Shown one piece after another: positions 8,679-17,610 of a DNA stretch of 64,000 bases. Position numbers and translations under genes: made by a program. The DNA is from Hoeflea_A sp965204935 (lineage in GTDB: Bacteria > Pseudomonadota > Alphaproteobacteria > Rhizobiales > Rhizobiaceae). Where the stretch lies: NCBI RefSeq assembly GCF_965204935.1, contig NZ_CBDBFO010000002.1; one strand, given 5' to 3'. Under the pieces are notes generated by a model, which was given only the letters and a program-made list of their open reading frames with translations, was not told the DNA's origin and did no database searches. Each line of letters opens with the position of its first letter. Within the stretch, counting starts at the first letter, position 1.

Positions 8679-10043
8679 ATGTTTCTAAGACTGCCCCTAG
8701 CCGCGCTGGCAGCGCTTGCGATGCTTGCCGTGCTGCCCGGCCTGCGCGTGCCGGCCTACAGCGCACCCAACATCCTTCTGATCATCGCGGATGACATGGG
8801 GCTTGATGCCAGTCCTTGCTACGACGTCGGTGAATGGAAGCCTGCCATGCCCAATCTTGAGCAGCTTTGCCGCGACGGGGTGGTTTTCGACAATTTTTAC
8901 GCCGCACCGATGTGCTCGCCGACGCGGGCAACAATCCTGACCGGGCGCTACGGCTTTCGCACCGGTGTCGGCACGGCCGTGAGCCGGCGTTCCAACAATG
9001 CGCTGGACCCGTCAGAGACGACGCTGTTTCAATTCCTTGATGCCTATGCGGACGATCCCTATGCCCACGGCGTCATCGGCAAATGGCATTTATCCAACGA
9101 TGACAATGGCGGCAGCGATCATCCGAGACGCGCCGGTGTCGGCTATTATGCCGGGCTCATCGAAGGCACACTGGAAGACTATTACAGCTGGCCGCGCACG
9201 GAGAACGGAAACACCGAACAGGTCAACGACTACGTGACGACGGCCATGACCGACAACGCCATAGCCTGGATCGCCGCCCAGGGCAGCCGCCCCTGGTTCC
9301 TGTGGCTTGCCTATGTCGCGCCGCATCTGCCGCTTCACGTGCCGCCGCAGGAGCTGCACACGGTGGCCGGCCTGACCGGAACGCAGCCGGATATGCGCGC
9401 CCGGGCGCTCGACTATTATTTCGCCGCCCTTGAGGCGATGGACTCCGAGATGGGCCGGCTGCTTTCCAGCATGTCCAGTGCCGAGCGCGACAACACCGTG
9501 GTGATTTTCATCGGCGACAATGGCACGCCGAACCGAACGGTTCAGGCGCCCTTCGAAAGGCGACGGGCGAAAGCAAGCCTCTATGAGGGCGGAACCCATG
9601 TGCCGCTGATTGTCGCCGGCAAGGGGGTTTCCCGGCACGGCGAGCGCGAGGCGGCGCTGGTCAATTCAACGGATCTCTTTGCCACAATCGCGGAACTTGC
9701 CGGTGCCGATTTTCCGGCGGTATCGGACCGCCCCGAAGACAGTATCAGCTTTGCACCGGTGCTCGCCAAAGGCGGCTCCGGCGGGCGGGACTTCATCTAT
9801 ACCGAGCTGTTCGGCCAGATGCCGGGAGCAAGACGCGGCAACCGAACCAACCAGAACGGATGGGCAATGCGCGACAGCCGCTGGAAATATCTTCATCTCG
9901 ATGAACAAGGCGATGCCTTTTTCGACCTTTCGGCCGATCCTTTCGAGAAGAACAATCTGATGAATGGCGGTCTGAACGACGAAGAGGAAGCCGCATTTAA
10001 AAGGCTTCAGGCAGCCGGCTATGATCTGCGTGCCGGCTACTAG
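8679..10043 (+). CDS. Sulfatase (formylglycine-dependent, exported)
   Basis: 454 residues with a signal peptide (cleavage near AYSA). The N-terminal metal site is LLIIADDMG (Asp38, Asp39). Cys79 in CSPTRATILTGR is the residue converted to formylglycine. A second metal site is FIGDNGTPN, followed by a KASLYEGGTHVPLI segment, the order seen in arylsulfatase-type S1 enzymes. It should hydrolyse sulfate esters in the periplasm; the substrate is unknown. The ATG at 8679 follows a GGAGG site. A formylglycine-generating partner is not present in the window. Confidence 0.92.
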   Translation: MFLRLPLAALAALAMLAVLPGLRVPAYSAPNILLIIADDMGLDASPCYDVGEWKPAMPNLEQLCRDGVVFDNFYAAPMCSPTRATILTGRYGFRTGVGTAVSRRSNNALDPSETTLFQFLDAYADDPYAHGVIGKWHLSNDDNGGSDHPRRAGVGYYAGLIEGTLEDYYSWPRTENGNTEQVNDYVTTAMTDNAIAWIAAQGSRPWFLWLAYVAPHLPLHVPPQELHTVAGLTGTQPDMRARALDYYFAALEAMDSEMGRLLSSMSSAERDNTVVIFIGDNGTPNRTVQAPFERRRAKASLYEGGTHVPLIVAGKGVSRHGEREAALVNSTDLFATIAELAGADFPAVSDRPEDSISFAPVLAKGGSGGRDFIYTELFGQMPGARRGNRTNQNGWAMRDSRWKYLHLDEQGDAFFDLSADPFEKNNLMNGGLNDEEEAAFKRLQAAGYDLRAGY

Positions 10044-10069
10044 AGCATGCCGGGTTCAGGAAGCAACCA

Positions 10070-10519
10070 GTGGCAATCATGAATGACGACATTGAAATTG
10101 TTGCGGGAGACGATGGAGACAGCCGGGAGATCGAGCGATCCTTGCTTGCTTCGCTGCGCGAGGCCCTGCCGCAGGCAACGAACCGGCGCTTTGTTCTGTG
10201 CGCCAGAACGAAAGAAGGGCGACTTGTCGCCGGCGCGACGTTCGAAACCTCCTACGGATGGGCTGCGATCAAGACCCTTTGGGTCGCGCAGGAATACCGG
10301 CGCCGAGGGCTTGCTCGGGCCCTGATGCTCAAGGCAGAGATGCAAGCCATCGAGCTTGGCTGCCATGGTGCCTGGCTCGATACGTCCAATCCGCAAGCCA
10401 GGGCCTTCTACGAGGCTCTCGGCTATCGCGTGTTCGGGTCCCTGGAAAACGGGCCCGATCAGTTGCCGCAGACTCATCGGCGCTGGTTCCTCAACAAGGC
10501 ACTCGCGGATGACGGGTAA
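10070..10519 (+). CDS. GNAT-family N-acetyltransferase
   Basis: 149 residues. The acetyl-CoA-binding segment is LWVAQEYRRRGLARALMLKAE (family: V.p.yRgrGiG..Ll). The later WLDTSNPQARAFYEALGYRVFG is the standard C-terminal GNAT motif. The start is either GTG 10070 (AGGA seven bases upstream) or ATG 10079. It follows the sulfatase by 26 bases and may be co-transcribed. Substrate unknown. Confidence 0.85.
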   Translation: MAIMNDDIEIVAGDDGDSREIERSLLASLREALPQATNRRFVLCARTKEGRLVAGATFETSYGWAAIKTLWVAQEYRRRGLARALMLKAEMQAIELGCHGAWLDTSNPQARAFYEALGYRVFGSLENGPDQLPQTHRRWFLNKALADDG

Positions 10520-10656
10520 GGTTGAATCCATCGTGGCCGGAACGACACAGCTCAGAATATCCACGCCCGCACGCCGTGATGGCGTTGAACCTGATTGCGC
10601 GTTTCGCGTATGCTGAGGCAGTGGATGTTCGCGCGTCCACTAGGGAGGATGTTACG

Positions 10657-11187
10657 GTGTTCATGCGGTTTCTGAAGAAACGCGATCCGACAGCGCGGCT
10701 CGCCGGCGAGCTCAAGGCCTATGCGCTGGCCATGACGCGCGACCCGGACATTGCAGACGGCCTTGTGCAGGAGACCCTCGCGCGCATGCTGGACCGGAAA
10801 GATCTCCCGGAAGACGGCCCCTTGGCAAAGCGCCATGCCTTCAGGACCCTGCACAATCTCTACAGCGATAATCTGCAACACCAGGACGTCAGGCGAGAGC
10901 GTCCAGCGGATCATGAACCCGCCGCCGGTGAGGCGGAGGCCGGCACGTTCGACGCTGTTGACCGGCTGATCGCGCGCAATACATTCGAATTGCTGTCGCC
11001 GGATCAGCGTGAAATCCTGTTCCTCGTTGATGTGATGGGTTTCACCTATGACGAGGCTGGAGAGACGCTGGGCGTTGCAAGGGATGCCGTGATGACCAGG
11101 GTGAGCCTGGCGCGGGCGGACATGATCCGGAAGCTGCATGAATCGCCCGTGCGTCCGCTCAAGCGGCGCGGAAAGAACGAGCAGTGA
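10657..11187 (+). CDS. ECF-type RNA polymerase sigma factor
   Basis: About 176 residues from GTG 10657; ATG 10663 is an alternative. AGGGAGG at 10642-10648 favours these over the longer open frame upstream. Region 2 is visible as ELKAYALAMTRDPDIADGLVQETLARML, and region 4 as LLSPDQREILFLVDVMGFTYDEAGETLGVARDAVMTRVSLAR, which is the helix-turn-helix for the -35 element. Its stop overlaps the start of a membrane protein resembling an anti-sigma factor, the usual pairing for extracytoplasmic stress regulation. The signal it responds to is not visible. Confidence 0.88.
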   Translation: MFMRFLKKRDPTARLAGELKAYALAMTRDPDIADGLVQETLARMLDRKDLPEDGPLAKRHAFRTLHNLYSDNLQHQDVRRERPADHEPAAGEAEAGTFDAVDRLIARNTFELLSPDQREILFLVDVMGFTYDEAGETLGVARDAVMTRVSLARADMIRKLHESPVRPLKRRGKNEQ

Positions 11188-11957
11188 GCAGATTTTCGCA
11201 AAGAGACTTCGAACATCTGAACGCTCTGGCCGACGGTGAACTCGACGAGGAGCACGCGCGTGCGTGGCAGGCGCGTATCGAAGGCCAGCCCAGACTGCGC
11301 GCTGCCTATGACGAGATCCTATCGGCGAAAACAAAGCTCGCGAGCATGCGTGCCGGGGCGCCGCAACTGCCGGCGCTTGGCGATCAGGGCAGTTCCCGCG
11401 CCGGCGGCTGGGCCATCGCCGGGTCGATTGCCGCCGTTCTGCTGGCCATTGCCGTGGTTTTCCGGCCAGCCGGTGAAAGCACCGATGCGCCGCAATCGAT
11501 TGCCGGGTGGCATGACCGCTATTCGGCCCTTGAATATGTCGTCGAACCGGGCGACCAGCCGCTTTTCGTTTCATTCGGCGCAGTTGCCGATATTCCGATT
11601 CCAGACCTGACGGCCTGGCGGCTTTTCCTGGTCGACCATCGTGTCATCGACAGCGGCTCACAAGCAGCCCAGGCGGTTCTCCACTACCGCGGAATGCGCG
11701 GCTGCCGGCTCACCATACGCTACGGCGCCTCGGCGCAGCCCGTTGCAGACACTCCGACACCAGCTGAAGGCCGCTATCACCGCCACTGGCTGGCCGGTGC
11801 ATCCGATATCGGCATTGTTGCGAGCGGGATAGACGCCAACCGGTTTCAGTCCATCGCCGATTATGTCGAGTTACTCACAAAGGCCGCCGCCGACCCAAGC
11901 GGCAAGATGCAGATCGCCGAGGCCAGCGGGTTTTTAAACGCCCCGCCCTGTGCATAA
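11184..11957 (+). CDS. Anti-sigma factor-like membrane protein
   Basis: 257 residues. The N-terminus (HLNALADGELDEEHARAWQARI) resembles the helical sigma-binding domain of anti-sigma factors, without the zinc-binding His/Cys set. One transmembrane helix follows at about residues 75-93 (AIAGSIAAVLLAIAVVF), then a periplasmic domain of about 160 residues. The GTG start overlaps the sigma-factor stop by four bases, so the two proteins are translationally coupled. The expected role is to hold the ECF sigma factor at the membrane until a signal arrives. Assignment rests on layout and topology. Confidence 0.78.
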   Translation: MSRFSQRDFEHLNALADGELDEEHARAWQARIEGQPRLRAAYDEILSAKTKLASMRAGAPQLPALGDQGSSRAGGWAIAGSIAAVLLAIAVVFRPAGESTDAPQSIAGWHDRYSALEYVVEPGDQPLFVSFGAVADIPIPDLTAWRLFLVDHRVIDSGSQAAQAVLHYRGMRGCRLTIRYGASAQPVADTPTPAEGRYHRHWLAGASDIGIVASGIDANRFQSIADYVELLTKAAADPSGKMQIAEASGFLNAPPCA

Positions 11958-11976
11958 ATCCGGGGCGACCGCGTTA

Positions 11977-13179
11977 TCAACCGGCTATTGCCCGCGCCAG
12001 CACCTCGGCTCCGCGGATCAGGTCCTTCCTCTTCGTATCTTCTGAAAAATTGTGGCTGACGCCGCCAATCGACGGCACAAAGAGCATGGCAGCCGGCATC
12101 AGCCGGGCAACATTGGCAGCATCATGCAGAGCGCCGGAAGGCATGACCCGCCATTTGCCCGGCGCCAGTTCGGACGCGGCCTGTTCGAGGCTTCCGCGAA
12201 GGCCGGAATTCATCTCGGTGGGCGGCACCGAGACATAATTTGAAAGATCGAGATGGAGCGCGCGCTCATCGCAGATCCGGTCGGCGGTCGCGCGGACGGT
12301 CTCTTCCATGCGGTCAAGCCGGTCTACACTACCGTCGCGCCACTGCACCGTGAAATCGGCCTGCCCCGGCACGATGGAGGAGGCGTTGGGCTGCAGCGTG
12401 ACGTGACCGATGGTCCAGACAGTGGACGGCGTGACAATGTCGACAAATTCCCGGTTGATTGCCTCGGCAAAAGCAACGAGGCCCTGAAAAGCATCGCGTC
12501 GGGCATCCATCGGTGTGGTGCCGGCATGATTTTGATAGCCCGTAAAGCGGACCTGCAGGCTTCGGATACCGACGACGACATCGACGACGCCGATCGCCTC
12601 CTGCGCATCGTCCAGCACAGGCCCCTGCTCGATATGCGCCTCGATGAATCCCGAAAACCGGCCGGGATCGACGAAATCCGGGCCGCTGAGGCCGCTCATC
12701 CCTGCCCGCGCCTCGGCGAAGGTCCGGCCCTCGAGATCGGTCAGCCGGTCGGCCTCATCGAGTGGCAGCGCCCCCGTCCATACCCGGCTGCCGGTCAGCG
12801 CGCCGAAGCGGCCCTCCTCGTCCTGGAAGGATACCACCGCGACAGGCGGCCCGCCCGCATCAGCGGACGCGCGCGCCACTTCAAGCGCGGCAATCACGCC
12901 ATAGGCACCGTCGAGCCAGCCGCCTTCCGGCTGGCTGTCGCTGTGGGAGCCTGAAAGAATGCACGGCGTGTCCGTTTTCGGAAGTCCGAAGAGATTGCCG
13001 ACCGGATCAAAGACCGGCTCAAGACCGGCCGCCTCCATGCGCCCGGCAAGCCATTGCCGGGCAGCGATGTCGGCATCGGAAAAGGCGCGCCGAACAACGC
13101 CGCCTTCTCGGGCGCCAAAAGACCGCAAGTGCTCGAGGTCGCCCAGCAGGCGGTCGGGATCGATGGCGATGGACGGCAT
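11977..13179 (-). CDS. M20-family N-carbamoyl amino acid hydrolase / allantoate amidohydrolase-like
   Basis: 400 residues from ATG 13179 (AGGAG four bases upstream; an in-frame ATG at 13194 is an alternative). Family metal motifs: SGSHSDSQPEGGWLDGAYG, SFQDEEGRFG, IEAHIEQGPVLD, the GYQNHAGTTPMDARRDA dimerisation-domain motif, and the C-terminal SGALHDA and SIGGVSHNFSEDT. The usual SGSHlDTVp is SGSHSDSQP here, seen in carbamoylase/hydantoinase members. It should cleave N-carbamoyl or ureido amino acids with two metal ions. Exact substrate uncertain. Confidence 0.88.
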   Translation of the reverse strand: MPSIAIDPDRLLGDLEHLRSFGAREGGVVRRAFSDADIAARQWLAGRMEAAGLEPVFDPVGNLFGLPKTDTPCILSGSHSDSQPEGGWLDGAYGVIAALEVARASADAGGPPVAVVSFQDEEGRFGALTGSRVWTGALPLDEADRLTDLEGRTFAEARAGMSGLSGPDFVDPGRFSGFIEAHIEQGPVLDDAQEAIGVVDVVVGIRSLQVRFTGYQNHAGTTPMDARRDAFQGLVAFAEAINREFVDIVTPSTVWTIGHVTLQPNASSIVPGQADFTVQWRDGSVDRLDRMEETVRATADRICDERALHLDLSNYVSVPPTEMNSGLRGSLEQAASELAPGKWRVMPSGALHDAANVARLMPAAMLFVPSIGGVSHNFSEDTKRKDLIRGAEVLARAIAG

Positions 13180-13434
13180 GACACTCCTGCGCATCTTGCT
13201 TGAAAAGCCGCAGTCTGGTGCAGTCCGGTAACTTTGTCGAACGATAGTTTCGCCGAAATGCTTTACAGGCGGCGGCTTCAATTGACAGTGCATTTGGCGG
13301 GCCGCTAGTGTTTTCGCGGGCAGGATTGTCCACCCGGGGCGAGCTTTTGGCGATGATTGGCGAACGGGCGGCAGACGTCGGATGAATCGCGGTCAAACCC
13401 CCGGCACACAGAGTGAAGACCGAGGAGTGCTTAA

Positions 13435-13992
13435 ATGCGATTTCGTTTCCTGACTGTATTGTCTGTCGTCTGCTTGGGCGTATTCGGCACCGGCGCGCTG
13501 GCGCAGGACGCCTCCTCGGGCGAACAGCCCGATTTCATCATCAAGGTGCCGGTGAAATTCGACAATCTGCACAAGGACATCACCGGGTCTTACGTGCATT
13601 GCGAGGCCTATTCGCCGGACTATGTCTATGGCGGCGACCAGGCGACACCGGCACGCGCCTCGTCGGGCGATCTCGGCACCGAGGACTATGACGGCATTGT
13701 CGAAATGGCGCTTTCCGTACGTGACTACTGGGACCCGGACGACACCACCGAGATCGTCTGCGAAATGTCGTTCAACGTGCAGACCGATCGCGGCGTCGAG
13801 CGCATCGATTCCGAGCTTTACGGACCGACGACGGCCTTCGGCCGCGACCGCAGCGCCTGCCGCCATGAAGTGGAGTGGCTGCGCGCCGCTTGCACTGAAA
13901 AGGACAGCGAGGCGCTCGGCCTCATCCGCCACAAGCTGAACGAGCCGGCAGCGGATACGGGAACCGACACGAGCGCCGCAACATCGGAATGA
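13435..13992 (+). CDS. Exported protein of unknown function, paired with repeat protein
   Basis: 185 residues with a clear signal peptide (cleavage near ALAQ). No family is recognised. The mature protein is acidic and has four cysteines (HCEAY, VCEMSF, ACRHE, ACTEK), which could form two disulfides in the periplasm; the tail is rich in Thr/Ala. Its stop codon overlaps the start of the large repeat protein by four bases (ATGA), so the two are almost certainly co-translated and may act together. Confidence 0.75.
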   Translation: MRFRFLTVLSVVCLGVFGTGALAQDASSGEQPDFIIKVPVKFDNLHKDITGSYVHCEAYSPDYVYGGDQATPARASSGDLGTEDYDGIVEMALSVRDYWDPDDTTEIVCEMSFNVQTDRGVERIDSELYGPTTAFGRDRSACRHEVEWLRAACTEKDSEALGLIRHKLNEPAADTGTDTSAATSE

Positions 13993-16253
13993 TGACCCGC
14001 CGGCCTGCGCTTGCCTTTCTTGCCCTTGCGCTGACATTTGCCGCACCCGCGGCGGCGCAGGAGGAAGACACCTGCGCGGGCCTTGGCGACCTTTCCGGGC
14101 GCTATACGACATCCGACGGCAGCATCGAAGCCAACTGGAGTTTCGCCTCTTCCGGCGGCACGCCGCAGGCGGGCGATCCTTTCCAGGCCGAACACACCTA
14201 TCTGCCGGCGGTGGAGCGGCTGGGACCTGGACCGCATTACTTGCTCTTCGGGCGCATGGGTGACGGCTGCCGTTCGATCAGCGGCACCTGGCGGGCGCTC
14301 TTCGCGCCGACCGGCAGCGGATTGACGACCGGCGCCTTCACCGCCTCGGTGGCGCCGGGCGCCATCACCATCGTCAGCGCCGACGATGATGCGGACCAGC
14401 CGATCGGCTGGCTGGGTGTCAACTATCAGATCGACGGCAATGGTGCGCCCCAACCCGTCGACCTTCAGGAGCGCCTCGTCTTTTCCGGCCCGACATTTGC
14501 GACGCGGGACATCACGATTGACGGGCAACTGGCGTTCCCCGGCGAAGCGCCGGTGTCGGTGGAAATCGATTTTCGCGAATTGCTGCTGTTTTCAGGCAAA
14601 CGGCCGCAGAGCCGGACGATCGAACCGGACGCGTCGCTGGCGTTCAACGGACAAAGTGCCGGTGCACGAAGCATCGCGCTGGGCGCGGCACTTGAATTTC
14701 ACGGCAAGCCGGCCGGCACACGTGCGCTGGACCTTGCGGATGCGCTCGCCTTTTCCGGCAAGAAACAGGCGCAACGCGTTGTAAACCTGAATCAAAGTCT
14801 TTCCTTCCCGGGAAAGCCGCACGTGGTGCGCACGGTTGAACTTCGCAAAACGCTGGCTTTTGAGGGCCAGCCACTGACCACCCGCGTGATCACCCTGCGG
14901 GAATCCCTCGCCTTTTCCGGCAAGCCGCATGTCGTTCAGCAGGTGACGCTCGGCGAAACGCTGGTATTCCGGGGTGAGCAGCGCGGGCCGCGAACCGTTG
15001 AGCCGGGCGCACTGGTGTTTCGGGGCAAGCCGCCGGCCATGCGCCGCATCGCGCTTTCCGAGACGCTGGAACTGCACGGGCTGGCGCCGGCCGGGCGCAC
15101 CGTGACCCTCAGGCGGCAGCTTTCCTTCCAGACGGACAGGGACCGCACACGGCCGGTCGCCTTTTCTCAAAGCCTTGCCTTTACCGGCCCGCGCGCGGTG
15201 AGCCGGCCCGTCACCCTGCCCGGGCCGCTGGCCTTTTCCGGCGACACGGTGGAGACGCAGGATGTCCCGCTGCCGGGCAGCCTCGCCTTTTCCGGCAGGC
15301 AGATGCGGGCGCAGATCGTTTTGACCGATGCAGCGCTCGAGTTTCACGGCATGACCGGGCCGGTCGAGGTCTCGATCGTGCTGGAGGATCTCGATCCGGT
15401 CGGCGCCGGACCCTGCGGGCTGATGCTCGATTCGGGCCTTCGCACACTCGACATCGAAGAGAGCCTGCCGGAGACGCCCGAGGGCATCACGCCCGACTAT
15501 ATCGAGAAGCTGCGGGCCGCCTTCGGGCCCTATCACAGCTATATCGCCGATACGCTCGACAGGCAGGCCGCCTGCATGGAGGAGCGGCTTGCGGGTTTTC
15601 GCGAAATCGCCACGGACGCAGCGCATGAAAGCTGGCTGAAGGCGCCGGCCTTCAACGCCGAGACCTTCTACACCAACCAGATCCGCGCGACGCGCAACGC
15701 GGCGCTATACCTGCGCCAGATCGCCTGGGAGCTGGAGGGCATCGCGCAGGTGCTCAATGACGAGGAAAGCTTCCACAGTTTCGTCACCGGTGTCGACGCG
15801 CCGGAGGCGGCGAATTTCGGCCTGGTGACGGAAGGTGCGGCGGTGCCGGTGCCGCAGGGCGGCGACATCATGCGGGGTCGCGATTTCGAGCTGATGGTCA
15901 AACACGCACCCGAGACCGCCGAGACGCTCATAACCGAGCGCAACCGCTACCTGCACCGCAAGCTGGCGCTGCGGCTTGCCTATCTGGAGGGGCTTTTGCC
16001 GCGCACGATCGGCGGCCTTGCCGACTGGACGCAGCTCGAGGGCTATCTCACGCGCGAATTCATGCCGCGCGTTGCCGGCGAGATCGCCGCCGGCACCGGC
16101 GGGGACGCGGATTCTTATGCGCAGGAATTCTCGGAGCTCGCCCAGGTGACCGGCAACCGCATCAGCGGCAGCGAATTTTCCGATTTCATGGGCGGCAAGG
16201 TGCGCGACGGCGATTTCGATCCCTGGCCGGACGCGAAGATCCTGCTTCCCTGA
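13989..16253 (+). CDS. Exported 754-residue protein with seventeen 18-residue repeats
   Basis: The signal peptide ends near AAAQ. Three regions follow. Residues 24-160 form an N-terminal domain with two cysteines and aromatic residues. Residues 161-465 are an uninterrupted tandem array of 18-residue units on the pattern xxLxFxGxPxxxRxVxLx. Residues 466-754 are a largely helical C-terminal region with two cysteines (PCGLML, ACMEER) and no recognised family. The array looks like a beta-solenoid: each unit gives two short strands around a conserved Gly. The start overlaps the stop of the previous exported protein. Role unknown; a surface or periplasmic scaffold or adhesin-like part would fit. 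Confidence 0.8.
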   Translation: MMTRRPALAFLALALTFAAPAAAQEEDTCAGLGDLSGRYTTSDGSIEANWSFASSGGTPQAGDPFQAEHTYLPAVERLGPGPHYLLFGRMGDGCRSISGTWRALFAPTGSGLTTGAFTASVAPGAITIVSADDDADQPIGWLGVNYQIDGNGAPQPVDLQERLVFSGPTFATRDITIDGQLAFPGEAPVSVEIDFRELLLFSGKRPQSRTIEPDASLAFNGQSAGARSIALGAALEFHGKPAGTRALDLADALAFSGKKQAQRVVNLNQSLSFPGKPHVVRTVELRKTLAFEGQPLTTRVITLRESLAFSGKPHVVQQVTLGETLVFRGEQRGPRTVEPGALVFRGKPPAMRRIALSETLELHGLAPAGRTVTLRRQLSFQTDRDRTRPVAFSQSLAFTGPRAVSRPVTLPGPLAFSGDTVETQDVPLPGSLAFSGRQMRAQIVLTDAALEFHGMTGPVEVSIVLEDLDPVGAGPCGLMLDSGLRTLDIEESLPETPEGITPDYIEKLRAAFGPYHSYIADTLDRQAACMEERLAGFREIATDAAHESWLKAPAFNAETFYTNQIRATRNAALYLRQIAWELEGIAQVLNDEESFHSFVTGVDAPEAANFGLVTEGAAVPVPQGGDIMRGRDFELMVKHAPETAETLITERNRYLHRKLALRLAYLEGLLPRTIGGLADWTQLEGYLTREFMPRVAGEIAAGTGGDADSYAQEFSELAQVTGNRISGSEFSDFMGGKVRDGDFDPWPDAKILLP
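14469..15383 (+). repeat. Seventeen tandem 54-bp units encoding an 18-residue protein repeat
   Basis: Units run without gaps, except that the eleventh lacks one residue. The conserved core is L-aromatic/Leu-F-x-G at positions 3-7 and R-x-[VI]-x-L near positions 13-17. Protein conservation exceeds DNA conservation, so the array is old and under selection rather than a recent slippage product. A single-frame protein feature, not a CRISPR or intergenic repeat. Confidence 0.85.
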
Positions 16254-16270
16254 TCAATCGCCAGCGCCCA

Positions 16271-17431
16271 CTAACGCGTTGCGCGGGCGAGCGCCTGTTC
16301 GAGATCATGGATGAGATCGTCGGCGTCCTCGATGCCGATCGACAGCCTCAGCAGCCTTTCATGCAAGGGAAAGCCTTCGCCCGAAACGGTCTTGCGATGT
16401 TCGATCAGGCTTTCGACGCCGCCGAGCGACGTTGCCGGATAAAACACCTCGCAAAAGCGCGCGACGTCGATGGCCGTCTGCTCGCTGCCCTTGACGATGA
16501 TCGACAGCATGGCGCCGAACTGGCCATCGGTCTGGCGGGCGGCGACCTCGTGGCCGGGATCGGATGCAAGGCCGGGGTAAAGCACCGCCTCGACATGGGC
16601 GTGGCCGTCGAAATGCCGGGCAATGGCAAGCGCGTTTTGCGATGCCTTTTCAACCCGCAGGAACAGCGTGCGCATGCCGCGGATGAGCAGGAAGGCATCG
16701 AAAGACTGCAGCACCGTGCCCTGCAGTTTGCGGATCTCGGCGATCTTCTCGAACTCCACGTCGGCTTCGCGCACCGACAGCGCGCCGGCGGTGACATCGG
16801 AATGGCCGTTCAAAAACTTGGTGGCCGAGTGGAAGGAGATATCGGCGCCGTGTTCGAGCGCGCGGGTCATCGAAGGCGGCGTCGCGGTGCAGTCGGTGAT
16901 CAACCGCGCGCCGGCATCGCGGGCGATCCTGGACGCCGCGGCAATGTCGGTCACCTCCCAGTTGGGATTGTTCGGCGTTTCCACCCAGACCAGCGCCGTC
17001 TCGCCTGGGCGCACGGCGGCGGCGAGTTCATCCAGATTGCCGGCTGTATAGCTGCTGAGCGACAGGCGGCCCTTCGCCTCGTAACCGAGCAGCTGCTGGC
17101 GCACGCCGTGATACATCACCGCCGGCGCGACCACATGGGCGCCCGGGTCCAGGCTCTCGATAACGGCCGTGCAGGCCGACATGCCGGAGGAAAAGAGCAG
17201 CGTTTCACCGGCGCCCTCCAGCTCGGCCAGGATGGTTTCGGCCTGCTGCGTCGTCTGGCTGCCGTCGCGCCGGTACCAGTAGGGCTTGCGGGTCGAATAA
17301 TTGTGATCGCGCGCATAGGTCGCCGTCGGCTGGATCGCCGGGATGACGGCGCCCGTTTCCTCCTCGACATAATGCAGGGCCTGCGCCGTGCGGGTGCGGA
17401 TCGAGGGTTTGCGGTTGCGGCCGTCGGTCAT
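16271..17431 (-). CDS. PLP-dependent trans-sulfuration enzyme (Cys/Met metabolism family)
   Basis: 386 residues of the cystathionine gamma-synthase/beta-lyase family: YWYRRDGSQTTQQAE (family YsR..NPT..), SSGMSA phosphate loop near residue 81, VWVETPNNPNWEVTDI at about 148-163, Asp180, and the PLP lysine Lys205 in SATKFLNGHSDV. The C-terminal SLGGVESLIEHR is the substrate-specificity loop. Reactions in the family include cystathionine synthesis or cleavage and gamma-elimination; the exact one is not decidable here. It is divergent from the hydrolase/cyclase pair and converges on the repeat-protein operon. Confidence 0.88.
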   Translation of the reverse strand: MTDGRNRKPSIRTRTAQALHYVEEETGAVIPAIQPTATYARDHNYSTRKPYWYRRDGSQTTQQAETILAELEGAGETLLFSSGMSACTAVIESLDPGAHVVAPAVMYHGVRQQLLGYEAKGRLSLSSYTAGNLDELAAAVRPGETALVWVETPNNPNWEVTDIAAASRIARDAGARLITDCTATPPSMTRALEHGADISFHSATKFLNGHSDVTAGALSVREADVEFEKIAEIRKLQGTVLQSFDAFLLIRGMRTLFLRVEKASQNALAIARHFDGHAHVEAVLYPGLASDPGHEVAARQTDGQFGAMLSIIVKGSEQTAIDVARFCEVFYPATSLGGVESLIEHRKTVSGEGFPLHERLLRLSIGIEDADDLIHDLEQALARATR

Positions 17432-17610
17432 GGTCTTTTCCGTGATAATTGCGTAAGGCGGGTGCGGACGGGCCGCACCATGGCACGGGCGCCGAAGGGA
17501 AGAAAGAGGCGGGTTGCCGCAATCCGGCAGCAGGGGAATTCACAACCCGGCCTTGCGTTCACCGCGTGCTCGTTTAAGTCTCGTGGCGAGAAGACCAGGA
17601 GATACTTTCC

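Noticed and set aside
14469..15383. Regular 54-bp periodicity suggestive of a DNA repeat array
   Set aside because: DNA units are diverged while the 18-residue pattern is conserved in one open frame, so it is a protein repeat.
14592..15626. Long open frame (344 codons) antisense to the repeat protein; similar antisense frames at 256-1155 and 17428-18558
   Set aside because: High-GC codon shadow: no ribosome-binding site or family motif, and a recognised or repeat-bearing gene occupies the other strand.
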